19,556 nucleotides of DNA. It comes from DASQHY01 sp036390175. GTDB lineage: Bacteria > Acidobacteriota > Terriglobia > Acidiferrales > UBA7541. The position numbers were made by a program, and so were the translations under genes. This document shows, piece after piece, positions 1 through 8,900 of the stretch. Below the pieces are notes generated by a model that searched no databases, was not told the origin of the DNA, and saw only the letters and a program-made list of their open reading frames with translations. The stretch lies in contig DASWCG010000143.1 of the NCBI GenBank assembly GCA_036390175.1, positions 1 to 19,556 on the forward strand, given 5' to 3'. Position 1 is the first letter of the stretch. Every line of letters starts with the position of its first letter.

Positions 1-340
1 TCAAGGAAAGCCCTGCTGGCAGCGAGCCAGAGGCTAGGCTCCAGCTGTAGGGTATGGTTCCCCCCGAAGCCGAGAGGGTCGCCTGGTAAGCGGCGCCCAT
101 TTGGCCCGCAGGCAAACTTGAAGTCGTGATCGCTGGAGAGGGAGGGGGAGGGGGAGGCTGCGACGAAAATACGACGCCCGAACAGCCTGCGTCCCACAGC
201 GCGATTAAGGAACCGAAGGCCGTCAGGAGAATTAGTCCCAGGAGCCGACTGGTTCGGCCGACGCATTGCGTTTGATGCTTCCGATCCGGGAGATCCAGCT
301 TCCCCGGCGCATAAGAAAACTTCCTCGCGTCGCCCCCCAT
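1..340 (-). CDS. Partial Ig-like (He_PIG-type) exported protein, cut by left edge
   Basis: The frame is open from the ATG at 340 down to base 1 with no stop, giving 113 residues of a longer protein. Residues 32-48 are hydrophobic (LLGLILLT...) and end in WDAGC at 49-53, which resembles a lipobox, although Asp at -3 is not typical. A proline linker of six prolines follows at 62-67. Residues 71-113 (ITTSSLPAGQMGAAYQATLS, then SGGTIPYSW and GSLPAGLSL) match the well-known pattern of putative Ig domains common in acidobacterial surface proteins. Inference: a lipid-anchored or secreted cell-surface protein. GAGGAG lies 11 nt before the ATG. Two tandem in-frame ATGs at 386-391 have no ribosome site and would make the N-region very long. 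The gene is divergent from the exosortase operon. Confidence 0.72.
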   Translation of the reverse strand, partial: MGGDARKFSYAPGKLDLPDRKHQTQCVGRTSRLLGLILLTAFGSLIALWDAGCSGVVFSSQPPPPPPSPAITTSSLPAGQMGAAYQATLSASGGTIPYSWSLASGSLPAGLSL

Positions 341-858
341 GAGCGCCCTAACTCCTCTCGTGGAACCAGTCTTTGGTTCGCCAGTCATCATGAACGACGT
401 CATTGCTCAAAGTAACCTGTTCTGAGGGAGAGAAAGAGTACAGGGTATGCGTAGGGGCACCGACCTGTACCCCGGCTCAGAAAAGCGACGGGTGGGCTTA
501 CACCCAAGCTGGCTCTGGAAGTCCGCACAGAGTGGAAGGCTGCCAGAAAAGTGAAAAACTTTGCCTTCTAGCGTGCTCTAGGTTCAATTTGAGGGCTAGG
601 CCGACGCAGAGCGTATTACGGTAAGTATTTGCAAATAAATGCTTTATGCAGTCTTGACCCCACCCAGCTTAGGCATCTTTCGTGCTCTCAATTGGCGTAC
701 CCCGTGAGAGGATCTGGGCTTGAGGCGACTGGGCTTGCAGACCATCCTGGGGTCGAGCGCAATGTGGGAATCTTGCCATTCTTTCGCTTTCCGTTCGCCT
801 CTGGCGTTTACACAAATGAGTATCGATAAGGGCACGCGATTTTAGCCCGGGAAGTCTT
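341..858. other. Non-coding intergenic region between lipoprotein and exosortase genes
   Basis: Open frames here (for example 403-624 and 629-829 on the plus strand) have no recognisable domain, no convincing ribosome site and composition typical of chance frames. The stretch 422-581 is rich in nested inverted repeats and is listed separately. At 627-636 there is a perfect 10-bp palindrome, ATTTGCAAAT, of operator type. I could not find a canonical -35/-10 or a correctly spaced sigma-54 site for the operon starting at 859. Confidence 0.6.
422..581 (+). ncRNA. Candidate structured RNA or leader element
   Basis: Successive complementary segments are visible. CTGAG (422-426) pairs with CTCAG (476-480) and encloses GTACAGG (438-444) pairing with CCTGTAC (464-470) around a 19-nt loop. 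GGGTG (490-494) pairs with CACCC (501-505). CTGGC (509-513) pairs with GCCAG (542-546), with TCTG/CAGA nested inside. AAAGT (548-552) pairs with ACTTT (558-562). CTAG (568-571) pairs with CTAG (578-581). It ends about 280 nt before the exosortase start, so it could be a long leader, an independent small RNA, or chance. I do not recognise a known riboswitch core in it, including GEMM (c-di-GMP) and cobalamin types. The strand is assumed from the downstream operon. Confidence 0.3.
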
Positions 859-1740
859 ATGTCCACCGCAGCCCAGGCATTGGAGATTTCTTCGAGAGGT
901 CGCGTTTGGATCGTTTGGTCCGCTGCTCTCTTCTGTCTTGTTGTCTCTTTGCATGCGGCGGTTCTCAAGGCCTTGGTTGGACAATGGTGGAGCGACCCGG
1001 ACTACGGCCACGGGTTCCTTGTCCCGCTGTTTTCGGGCTACGTCCTGTGGCGCCAGCGGGAGCAATGGTTGAAGAGCGAAAGCAAGCCCACAAATTTCGG
1101 GTTGTTGGTGATGGTTGGAGCGATCGTGCTGCTCCTTGGCGGATCCCTGGCGGCGGAATTATTCACCAGTCGGTTTTCCCTCCTTGTGTTGCTCGCTGGA
1201 ATGATTTTGTTCTTGGCTGGATGGAAAGCGTTGCGCGCTACTTCCTTCCCTCTTGCTTTTCTGCTGTTGATGATCCCGATTCCCGTAATCATCTACAATC
1301 AGATTACTTTTCCGCTCCAATCGATTGCGTCGCGCTTCGCGACATTTTGGCTGGAATTAGTCCAGGTACCGGTGTTACGTGAGGGAAATGTCTTGATACT
1401 GCCCAACTACTCGCTCGAGGTGGTGGAAGCCTGCAGCGGCATCAGGTCCCTGATGACTCTCATTACCCTGGCGATCGTTTATGGCTATCTGGCGGAAGCT
1501 CGGCGCTGGGCGCGTTACTCGCTGGTAATCTTGATGATTCCAATCGCCATTGTCAGCAACGCGATTCGAATCATGGGAACGGGTGTACTGACGTATCGCT
1601 TCGGCCCGGCGGCGGCCGAAGGTTTCTTCCATGAATTTTCGGGTTGGGTGATTTTTTTGGCGGCCCTTATTCTCATGTTTGCCGGCCACTGGATTCTGAA
1701 ACGATTCGGGACCCGGCAGGAGCACCGCACCTATGCTTAA
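859..1740 (+). CDS. xrt: Exosortase (PEP-CTERM sorting transpeptidase)
   Basis: The product is a 293-residue, multi-spanning membrane protein. Exosortases are thought to cleave the PEP-CTERM signal of exported proteins at the inner membrane, much as sortase acts on LPXTG. The proposed catalytic triad is complete: Cys192 in VEACSGIRSL, Arg237 in SNAIRIMGTG, and His258 in FHEFSGW. The N-terminal SDPDYGHGFLVPLFSGYVLW (45-64) is also typical of the family. Hydrophobic segments are dense from residue 16 to 280. An in-frame TAG at 844-846 and no start between it and 859 fix the ATG at 859; the ribosome site (GGGAAG) is weak. Its last 8 nt overlap epsI, implying translational coupling. The subtype (XrtA-like) is inferred from the neighbours EpsI and PrsT and not proven. 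Confidence 0.93.
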   Translation: MSTAAQALEISSRGRVWIVWSAALFCLVVSLHAAVLKALVGQWWSDPDYGHGFLVPLFSGYVLWRQREQWLKSESKPTNFGLLVMVGAIVLLLGGSLAAELFTSRFSLLVLLAGMILFLAGWKALRATSFPLAFLLLMIPIPVIIYNQITFPLQSIASRFATFWLELVQVPVLREGNVLILPNYSLEVVEACSGIRSLMTLITLAIVYGYLAEARRWARYSLVILMIPIAIVSNAIRIMGTGVLTYRFGPAAAEGFFHEFSGWVIFLAALILMFAGHWILKRFGTRQEHRTYA

Positions 1741-2377
1741 TGCTCCGCCATCCAGGCGGCTGTGGATTACCGTGGGTCTCCTCCTTGGCGCAACGCTGCT
1801 TTTGCATAGCGTAAGCCACGGCGAATCCGTCGTTGCACGCCAGCCGCTCCGCGAGCTTCCGAACACGCTCGGCGGTTGGATCAGCCAGGAACGGCCTCTC
1901 CAGGAACGGATCGTTCAAGCGGTAGGAGTCAGCGATTACACAAACCGCATTTTTTTTAACCATACGGATCCGCCCGTCCAGCTCTACGTCGGCTATTACG
2001 CCAGCCAGCGCACCGGAGACACCATCCACTCACCAAAGAACTGTCTGCCGGGCGCGGGTTGGGATCCAATTCATTCCGGATACGCTCAAGTCTCCGTTTT
2101 GAGCGGTCGCCAGATCGTCGTTAACGAATATGTGATCCAGCAAGACCTGAACAAGCAAATGGTTTTTTACTGGTATCAAGGCCGCGGCCGAGTGATTGCC
2201 AGCGAATACTGGGGCAAGTTTTGGATGGTGGCGGACGCCATCTCCCGCAATCGTACGGATGGCGCTCTGGTCCGTCTCGTCACGCCCATGAGCGACGGTG
2301 AAGCGAAAGCGCGTGCCCGCCTGGTGCGTTTCACGCAGTTGCTTTTCCCGCACCTGGGCGAACTAATACCGAATTGA
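1733..2377 (+). CDS. epsI: EpsI-family exosortase-associated protein
   Basis: The product is a 214-residue protein with one N-terminal membrane anchor (about residues 10-28) and a periplasmic domain. It belongs to the EpsI/DUF3485 family, found next to or fused to the C-terminus of exosortases. The family signature is clear: YYASQRTGDTIHSPKNCLPG (89-108) then AGW, with Cys104 and His99 conserved, followed by a beta-rich region (VVNEYVIQ, MVFYWYQGRGR) and EYWGKFWMVADAISRNRTDG. Its molecular role is unknown; in Methylobacillus the homologue is needed for exopolysaccharide output. It starts inside the end of the exosortase gene and ends 26 nt before the TPR lipoprotein gene. The length is normal for the family. 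Confidence 0.93.
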   Translation: MLNAPPSRRLWITVGLLLGATLLLHSVSHGESVVARQPLRELPNTLGGWISQERPLQERIVQAVGVSDYTNRIFFNHTDPPVQLYVGYYASQRTGDTIHSPKNCLPGAGWDPIHSGYAQVSVLSGRQIVVNEYVIQQDLNKQMVFYWYQGRGRVIASEYWGKFWMVADAISRNRTDGALVRLVTPMSDGEAKARARLVRFTQLLFPHLGELIPN

Positions 2378-2393
2378 GGCTCAAAGATCTCTT

Positions 2394-2400
2394 GGAGGAA
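2394..2400 (+). promoter_or_regulatory. Ribosome binding site deciding the start of the TPR lipoprotein
   Basis: GGAGGAA lies 3 nt before the ATG at 2404. It favours this start over the in-frame TTG at 2374, which overlaps the epsI stop. The ATG start also places a signal peptide with lipobox directly at the N-terminus. Confidence 0.8.
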
Positions 2401-2403
2401 ACC

Positions 2404-4683
2404 ATGAAAGTTGTGAAGAAGCTGATCGCGCCAGCAAGTTTGTTCCTGCTGCTTTTCGCCGGATGCGCTCGTGACCCAAAACTTGCCGGAAGGAAGTCGT
2501 ACGAGCGCGGCCTCCAATACTTGCAGCAGCAAAAATTCGAAGAAGCCGCCATTGAGTTCGGCAAGGCTATCCAACGGGACCCTCGCCTCTTCGATGCCCA
2601 CTATCAGCTTGGGCTGACGGCCTTGAAACTTCAACGTCCTCAGCAGGCCTACCGCGAACTCAGCCTTGCAGTTGAGTTGCAGCCCTCTTCCGTTCCTGCC
2701 CGGGCCAGCTTGGCAGATCTCTTGATGACTGGCGGGAAGCTCGACGATGCCCGCGAGCAACTCGACGCGGCACAACGGCTTGACTCTCGAAACGCCGAGG
2801 TCCTGTTCGAATACGGCAAGCTGAGCTTGGCGAAAAAGGACTTTTCCCGAGCAGTGGAGGAATTCGACAAGGCCCTTGAGTCGTCTCCGGGCAATGCGAC
2901 ATTTTGGTCGGCCCGCGGTTTGGCCGACATCGGCTTGAAACGATATGCCGATGCAGAAAAAGATTTTCAGCGGACGATTCAAATCTCCCCGGAATCCGCG
3001 GAGGGTTACCCTAACCTGACAAATCTTTATCTGGCGACCGGGCGGACCGCTCAGATTGAGCCTCTCTTGCTCCAGGCCATTCAGAGCTATCCCCGGTCCA
3101 GGGATCTTTACTTAACTCTGGGGGATTCCTACGTCCGCCAGGGTCAGCCGGAAAAGGCCGAGCAGTTGTTTGCGCAAATGAAATCGCGCGTCCAGGACTT
3201 TGCGGACCTAAATCTTCATTTGGGTGAATTCTGGATGTGGCGGCAACAATTGCCCCGCGCTGCCCAGGAGTTTGAAGCGGTTCTAGCGAAGGGGCCGAAT
3301 CTCCTGGCGCAAAAAAATCTCATCAGCGCTGATATCACCATGCGTCGAGTTGACGACGCAGAAAAATGGAACCAGGGCCTGCTGCGCAAATACCCCAAGG
3401 ATCTGGATGCCCTGGCTTTCCAGGGTGCGCTCCTCTGCCTGAAAGGGGATTACGCCCAAGCCGTCCTGCGGCTCCAAGATGTTCTTAAAAAGGACGCGAA
3501 TTCCCAGGTAGCTAATTTCTATATTGGGGTGGCCTGGATGGAGCTGGGCAAGACGGGAGAAGCCAAGCTCGCATTCCTGAATTGCCTTCGCATTAACTCC
3601 AACTTCGCGCCGGCGTCTCTTCGGCTTGCCGAATTGGCGTTGAGAGCCGGCGACTGGAAAACGGCGGAGCTCTATTCCGAAGAAGTTTTGAAAACAGATT
3701 CGTCATCGATGGATGCGGCGCTCCTTCTCGTACAGGCCGGGATTTTTCATGGTGATTTGCGAAGAGCCGATACGATCCTCGCGGATATCCAAAAAGCGTG
3801 GAATCCGCCTGCGGAATTCTTCACGGTGAGTGCCCAGGTTGCGGAGAAGAAGCGTGACGACAAGGCCGCCGTTGCGGATTACGAGCAGGCGCTTTCGCGA
3901 GCGGAACACCCTTTGCCGGTTCTAACGCAATATGTCCAGTTTTATCTGCGTCAAGGGCATGTGGTTCAGGCGATTACGCGAGTTCAACAATGGGTGGCAA
4001 CGAAGCCCACACAGCCGGAGGGTTATGAATTGCTGGCGCAGCTCTACTTGCGCGTTCCGGATTACCGGGGCGCGGAGGCTGCTTCCCGAAAAGTGATTGA
4101 ACTGAACCCGAAGGAGTCGTATGCGCATTACCTCCTGGGCGAAGCGTTGCGGCTGGAAGGCCGGACGGCCGAGGCAAGTAACCAATACGATGAAGCCATT
4201 CACGGGGATGCCGGCCAAGTCAGCGCCTATCTCGCTGCCGGCAAGTTGGCTCTGGATTCGGGACAGTCCGATCGCGCTGAACAGTATTTCAATGATGCGT
4301 TGCGAAGAGCGCCGGAATCTTCCCAGGCACAATTGGCGGTGGCCGGACTGAAAGCGGACAGAGGGAAAGATCTGGATCAAGCCCTCGGAATGGCACAGTC
4401 CTTAAAGAGCCGTTTCCCGACTTCCGGGGCTGTGGCGGACACTTTGGGGTGGATTTACTACCAGAAGGGTTTATATGACATGGCGGTGGAACAGTTGAAG
4501 CCCGCAGCGCTCGAGCTTCCGAACGATGCTATGGTGCAACTCCACCTCGGCCTCAGTTATGCAAAGAAGGGCGATCGGAGGAAGGCTATAGGCTCGCTAG
4601 AACGTAGCCTCAAGCTAGGCATTCCTTCTCCGAGCCTCGCCGCAATGGCGCAGCAAACTCTGAATCAACTCCGAAACGGATAG
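2404..4683 (+). CDS. prsT: TPR-repeat lipoprotein of PEP-CTERM system (PrsT-like)
   Basis: The 759-residue protein begins MKVVKKLIAPASLFLLLFAG followed by Cys21, a clean lipoprotein signal (LFAGC), so it should be lipid-anchored on the periplasmic side. The rest is a near-continuous array of tetratricopeptide repeats, such as SYERGLQYLQQQKFEEAAIE, LGLTALKLQRPQQAYRELSL and AHYLLGEALRLEGRTAEASN, ending in LGLSYAKKGDRRKAIGSLER. The family (PEP-CTERM system TPR lipoprotein) is usually about 900 residues, so this is a shorter member. TPR arrays are protein-docking scaffolds; a role in assembling the sorting or exopolysaccharide export complex is inference from gene context. It is third in the operon. 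The call of TPR lipoprotein is firm; orthology to PrsT rests mainly on the adjacent exosortase and EpsI. Confidence 0.88.
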   Translation: MKVVKKLIAPASLFLLLFAGCARDPKLAGRKSYERGLQYLQQQKFEEAAIEFGKAIQRDPRLFDAHYQLGLTALKLQRPQQAYRELSLAVELQPSSVPARASLADLLMTGGKLDDAREQLDAAQRLDSRNAEVLFEYGKLSLAKKDFSRAVEEFDKALESSPGNATFWSARGLADIGLKRYADAEKDFQRTIQISPESAEGYPNLTNLYLATGRTAQIEPLLLQAIQSYPRSRDLYLTLGDSYVRQGQPEKAEQLFAQMKSRVQDFADLNLHLGEFWMWRQQLPRAAQEFEAVLAKGPNLLAQKNLISADITMRRVDDAEKWNQGLLRKYPKDLDALAFQGALLCLKGDYAQAVLRLQDVLKKDANSQVANFYIGVAWMELGKTGEAKLAFLNCLRINSNFAPASLRLAELALRAGDWKTAELYSEEVLKTDSSSMDAALLLVQAGIFHGDLRRADTILADIQKAWNPPAEFFTVSAQVAEKKRDDKAAVADYEQALSRAEHPLPVLTQYVQFYLRQGHVVQAITRVQQWVATKPTQPEGYELLAQLYLRVPDYRGAEAASRKVIELNPKESYAHYLLGEALRLEGRTAEASNQYDEAIHGDAGQVSAYLAAGKLALDSGQSDRAEQYFNDALRRAPESSQAQLAVAGLKADRGKDLDQALGMAQSLKSRFPTSGAVADTLGWIYYQKGLYDMAVEQLKPAALELPNDAMVQLHLGLSYAKKGDRRKAIGSLERSLKLGIPSPSLAAMAQQTLNQLRNG

Positions 4684-4819
4684 TGTTGAGCGCAATAGTT
4701 TTCACGATTTGTGCAATGGGCTAGTGCTTGCCGGTTCGGCGGACACTTTACGCCGTCATCTGTCCTCGGTAAATCCTTTAGAAACTTGCAGTTACGTAGG
4801 CTCGTCGGAGGGGAAGAGT

Positions 4820-4834
4820 TGGCACCATAAATGC
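4820..4834 (+). promoter_or_regulatory. Candidate sigma-54 (RpoN) -24/-12 promoter for the PEP-CTERM gene
   Basis: TGGCACCATAAATGC matches the -24 box TGGCAC exactly and has the invariant GG (4821-4822) and GC (4833-4834) at the strict sigma-54 spacing of 10 bases between them. The predicted transcript start is near 4846, leaving a leader of about 60 nt before the ATG at 4905. In exosortase systems the regulator PrsR is a sigma-54-dependent response regulator and PEP-CTERM genes often carry such promoters, so the context fits. The -12 element (ATGCG rather than TTGCA) is imperfect. Confidence 0.62.
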
Positions 4835-4904
4835 GAGCTATTAGTTACGCCTTGAGGTTCCCGGGCACATTCTAAACCTAACGAAACGAAAGGGGCTTTG
4901 AAAA

Positions 4905-5654
4905 ATGCTTAGTTTAAGATTCCTGAAGACGATATTCTGGGCCTTAGTATTCTGCTCTGCGATGTTGCTCGGAGCGCGGCAGGCCAACGCACAGATCGTG
5001 ACTGACCCCGCGAACGACCGTTTGTGCGCTCCCCTTAGCATATGCGGAGGCACAAACGGAACCACAACCATCATTGTTTCGAGTGGCCTTCCGACGTTGA
5101 CATTCAGCAACACAGGTGCAAGTGAGACCGGAACAGCATTTCTGGTCGTGCTGGTGCCGAGTACCACGAACTTGGGGCTGACGTTCAGTGCTAATGGTGT
5201 CTCGGCCGTGAATAATGGCGTTTGGACAGGTCCAAACCCCAATACGAGCATCTTTACGTTTCTGGGGGTGGCTCTGGCAAACAACGTTGGATTCTCCGGA
5301 AACTTTCAGCCGTTTAGGTCGGCCAGCACCCAGGTAATCAGCCTCCCCGGCGGCTTTAACGTGTATACGGTAAACCTCGGAGCTTACACGTCTAGTTCGC
5401 CTATTCCTATTACCTTTGGCGGGATTTCTGCCTTTCCGGTGGGAACTATAATGTGGGGTTATCTGTTTGGGGCGCCAATGGGTGGTGGCACCTGCAGCAG
5501 TGGCACTACTTGCGCGTCAGACGACGTTCCGCTCAGTGAAGCGGTTACGGTTGTCCCCGAGCCGGGTACGATGGCGTTGTTTGGAACAGGCTTGGTGGCC
5601 TTGGGTCGCATCCTGCGTCGCCGGAAGAAGAGCAGTCCTGCGAAACAGGTTTAG
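4905..5654 (+). CDS. PEP-CTERM sorting-domain secreted protein
   Basis: The 249-residue protein has a Sec signal peptide (residues 1-29, ending ANA before Gln30). A Gly/Ser/Thr-rich, beta-type body with two close Cys pairs (41/47 and 197/203) follows. The C-terminal tripartite PEP-CTERM signal is complete: VVPEPGT at 216-222, hydrophobic MALFGTGLVALG (223-234), then RILRRRKK. This is the presumed cis substrate of the exosortase encoded upstream: exported, cut near PEP, and delivered to the cell surface or matrix. The body function is not recognised. AAAGGGG at 4890-4896 is the ribosome site. The gene has its own putative sigma-54 promoter and a hairpin terminator downstream, so it seems transcribed separately from the xrt operon. 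Confidence 0.9.
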   Translation: MLSLRFLKTIFWALVFCSAMLLGARQANAQIVTDPANDRLCAPLSICGGTNGTTTIIVSSGLPTLTFSNTGASETGTAFLVVLVPSTTNLGLTFSANGVSAVNNGVWTGPNPNTSIFTFLGVALANNVGFSGNFQPFRSASTQVISLPGGFNVYTVNLGAYTSSSPIPITFGGISAFPVGTIMWGYLFGAPMGGGTCSSGTTCASDDVPLSEAVTVVPEPGTMALFGTGLVALGRILRRRKKSSPAKQV

Positions 5655-5691
5655 TACCAGGCTGAAGCCGGAGTCTAGAACTATCAGGCGG

Positions 5692-5729
5692 CGGAATCTC
5701 GGGAAGCGAGATTCCGTCCCTGGCTTTTT
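5692..5729 (+). terminator. Hairpin terminator after the PEP-CTERM gene
   Basis: A perfect 10-bp stem, CGGAATCTCG (5692-5701) and CGAGATTCCG (5707-5716), encloses loop GGAAG. Five T's follow at 5725-5729, 8 nt past the stem. The stem is strong but the delayed T-tract makes it a slightly unusual intrinsic terminator. It begins 38 nt after the stop codon. Confidence 0.65.
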
Positions 5730-5870
5730 GGGCGCCGGGAATGCGTGGGAATTATTTTAGGCCGGCACGGAACGTGGCAGTCCCAATGATGATGATGGGA
5801 GCCGCGCCTGCCGCGCTGCGACAGCCGTGCAGCAGTTCGGCGTTGTAAGAGCGATTCCGGATGGTGGCCT

Positions 5871-5911
5871 GCTCAATTGCTCTTGAGCGCGACTGCTCAT
5901 CCGGAGTGAGC
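5871..5911 (-). terminator. Weak hairpin pair downstream of metH
   Basis: Two small inverted repeats lie just beyond the metH stop: GCTCA (5895-5899) with TGAGC (5907-5911), and GCTCAA (5871-5876) with TTGAGC (5883-5888). No T-tract follows on the minus strand, so intrinsic termination is only a possibility. Confidence 0.22.
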
Positions 5912-5916
5912 GGCTT

Positions 5917-8900
5917 TCAGGGTTGTCCTTCAGCAGTCTCACCCACTGAAAAGTAGCTGCAGTCCGGGTGGTGAAACACCAGCGCGCTGACGCTGGCCAC
6001 CGGGTCCATCATCATCCCTTCGGTGAGCTGCACGCCAATTTCCTCCGGCTGAAGCAATTTCCAGATGCCGGCCTGGTCCTCGAGGTTCGGGCATGCCGGA
6101 TATCCGAAACTGTAGCGCTTTCCGCGGTACCGCGACGTAAACCGCTGGGGCATGGTCATCTCCGGCGGATCGGGGAACCCCCAATCTTCGCGCAGCCGCC
6201 GATGCAGCCATTCCGCGCACCCTTCGGCCGTTTCCAGGGCCAGTGATTGCAGCGCATGCGACTTGAAATAGAATCCAGCGACTTTCGCTTCCTCGGCTCG
6301 TTCGCGCATTCCTTCGCCCGCGGTGACAACAAACAGCGCCAGGTGATCCCGCTTGCCGCCGGCTGGCGGCAAAACGTAATCGCTCAGACACAGCCGGTCA
6401 GCCGAGCGCTGCCTCTGAAACCGGAAGGTGTGCAACGGCGCGCTGGCTCCGCCCGCGAACAGGTGAATCCGGTTTCCTTCTGCCTCCGCTTCAAAGAACT
6501 GCCACACCGCACGGATTTTCATGAGCTCGGCCGCCGCGGTCTTGATTTCTTCCATTTGGTCAAGTAGTTCCAACGCCTTCGGGTCGCGCTGCGCCAGCTT
6601 TTTCTCGAAGTCGCCTTTGAACCCCATATGTCTGCCGTAAAGCATGAACGGATTGATGTAGCTCCAAATCTCGCGCAGGTTCGGTACTTGGCGAAGTTTC
6701 CGGTCGACATATGCCACTGCGGGGATCGGAATATCCGTCCGCACTTTCGGCGACCGCGTTTCGGTCACGTCCACGGCCGGAACCGTCGTGACGGCCCCTC
6801 CCGAGCCGTTTCCCGAAATGGTGTGCTCCCGCAGGACTTCTCCGCGTTTCGACGGGTCGGAAAGCTGATTCATCAGGTCCAGCCCCGTCATCGCGTCTTT
6901 CGCGTAGCACACCGCCTTTCCATAACTTGGGGCAATCTTGTGTCGTGTAAATTTCGCTGAGAGCGCCGCCCCGCCTACCAGCAGCGGGACTTCAATTCCC
7001 GCCGCCCGCAGATCCGCCGCGGTGATCACCATCTGTTGCGCGCTCTTCACCAGCAGCCCCGAGAGCCCGATGGCATCGGGATGAAGCTCCCTGTACGCGC
7101 GGATCAACTCTTCGGGCGGCACCTTGATCCCCAGATTGATCACCTCGTATCCGTTGTTCTTCAAAATGATCTCGACGAGGTTCTTCCCGATGTCGTGGAC
7201 GTCGCCCTTCACCGTCGCCAGGATAATTCGTGCGCGCTTGGTGATTTCCGATTTCTCCATGAACTGCTCGAGGTGCCCCACCGCGGCCTTCATCGCTTCC
7301 GCGGATTGCAATACTTCGGCGACGATCAGTTCATTTGCGTTGAACAGCCGCCCGACCTCCGCCATGCCTTCCATCAGCGGCCCGTTGATGATGTCGAGCG
7401 GCGCGACGCCCTCCGCCCGCTTGCGGTCCAGGTCCGCAAGGAGACCGTCCTTGCTTCCCTCCAGGATGTAGTTGGCCAGCCGTTGGTCCAATGGCAAATC
7501 CGCGGCTTTGGCCTTCTCCCGTTTTTTCGCTGTCCGAAAATGCTCGGCGATTGCGGCAATGTGGAACTGGTTGATGGCGATCTTCTGCTCGCGCGACTGC
7601 TGCCGCCAGTCGCTCGGAGCATTACGCAGCAGCGCTGCAGCCGGATGATCTTCCGGCACGGCCGTTGGGGCATGGTTGAACAGCAGATCCTCGGCCAGCT
7701 GGCGCTCCTTTTCCGGGATCGAAGGGAAGCGCTCCAGCCGCTCGGCATTCACGATGGCCAGGTCCAGCCCCGCCTTGGTGCAGTAATACAGAAAAACTGA
7801 GTTCACCACTTCGCGTGCCCCGGACGGCAGCCCGAAGGACACATTTGAGATCCCCAGCACGGTGCGCACGAAAGGAATCTCCTGCTTGATGAGCCGGATC
7901 CCTTCGATGGTTTCCACAGCGCCGCCGACGTAGTTCTCGTCGCCGGTCGCGCAGGGAAACACCAGCGGATCAAACACAATGTTTTCCGCCGCAATTCCGT
8001 ACTTCTCCGTGAGCAGCTTGTACGAACGTTGGGCGATCGCCAGTTTGCGCTCGCGCGTAAAGGCCTGCGCCTGCACGGGGTCTTCGTCAATGCATCCCAC
8101 CACAACGGCCGCGCCATAGGAGTGCGCCAGCGGGCACACCTTTTCGAATTTCTCCTCGCCATCTTCCAGGTTGATGGAATTGATGAGGCTCTTCCCCTGG
8201 CAGTAGGTCAGCGACTGCTCCACCGCCTTCGGGTCGGTGGTATCAATCATGATCGGCGTCTTGACTTTGCGGATCAGTTTTTCAAAGAACGGGGGAATGT
8301 CTTTTTTTTCATCGCGCTCCGTGCTTTGCAGGCAGACGTCCACAATGTGCGCGCCGCCTTTCACTTGCCGCCGGGCAATCTCTGTGGCCTCCTCCCATTT
8401 TTCTTCCGCCACAAGCTGCTTGAACAGCCGCGACCCGATCACGTTGGTGCGCTCGCCCACCAGCAATGGACGCGTGCTCTCTTCGGCCTCAATCATCTCG
8501 ATGCCGGAATAGACCGCTCGATGGCTGGGTTCCGGACGCCGCCGCGGCTTTTTCCCCTGGACCATCTGCGCGATGGCGCGGATATGCTTCTCCGTCGTGC
8601 CGCAGCACCCGCCGACAATGTTCAGCCAGCCCTGGTCAACGAACCGCTCGAGCTGCGCCGCCAGGGAAGCCGGGGTCTCCCCGTATTTGCCCTCTTCATT
8701 CGGCAGCCCGGCATTCGGGTAACACGAAAGGAAGCGGTTCGAAAGCGCGTGCAGTGTCCGGATGTGGTCCGTCATGAACTCCGGACCCGTCGCGCAGTTC
8801 AAGCCAATCGACAGGCAGGGGACGTGCTGCAGCGAGGCCCACAACGCCTCGACGTCCTGCCCCGCAAGCATCGTGCCCATCGGCTCTACCGTGCCGGAAA

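Noticed and set aside
403..624. 73-codon plus-strand frame
   Set aside because: Overlaps the hairpin-rich segment, no ribosome site, no protein-like pattern.
2176..2982. 268-codon minus-strand frame
   Set aside because: Lies across epsI and the TPR lipoprotein, both firmly identified on the plus strand.
7036..7800. 254-codon plus-strand frame inside metH
   Set aside because: Antisense shadow of metH with no recognisable motifs or ribosome site.
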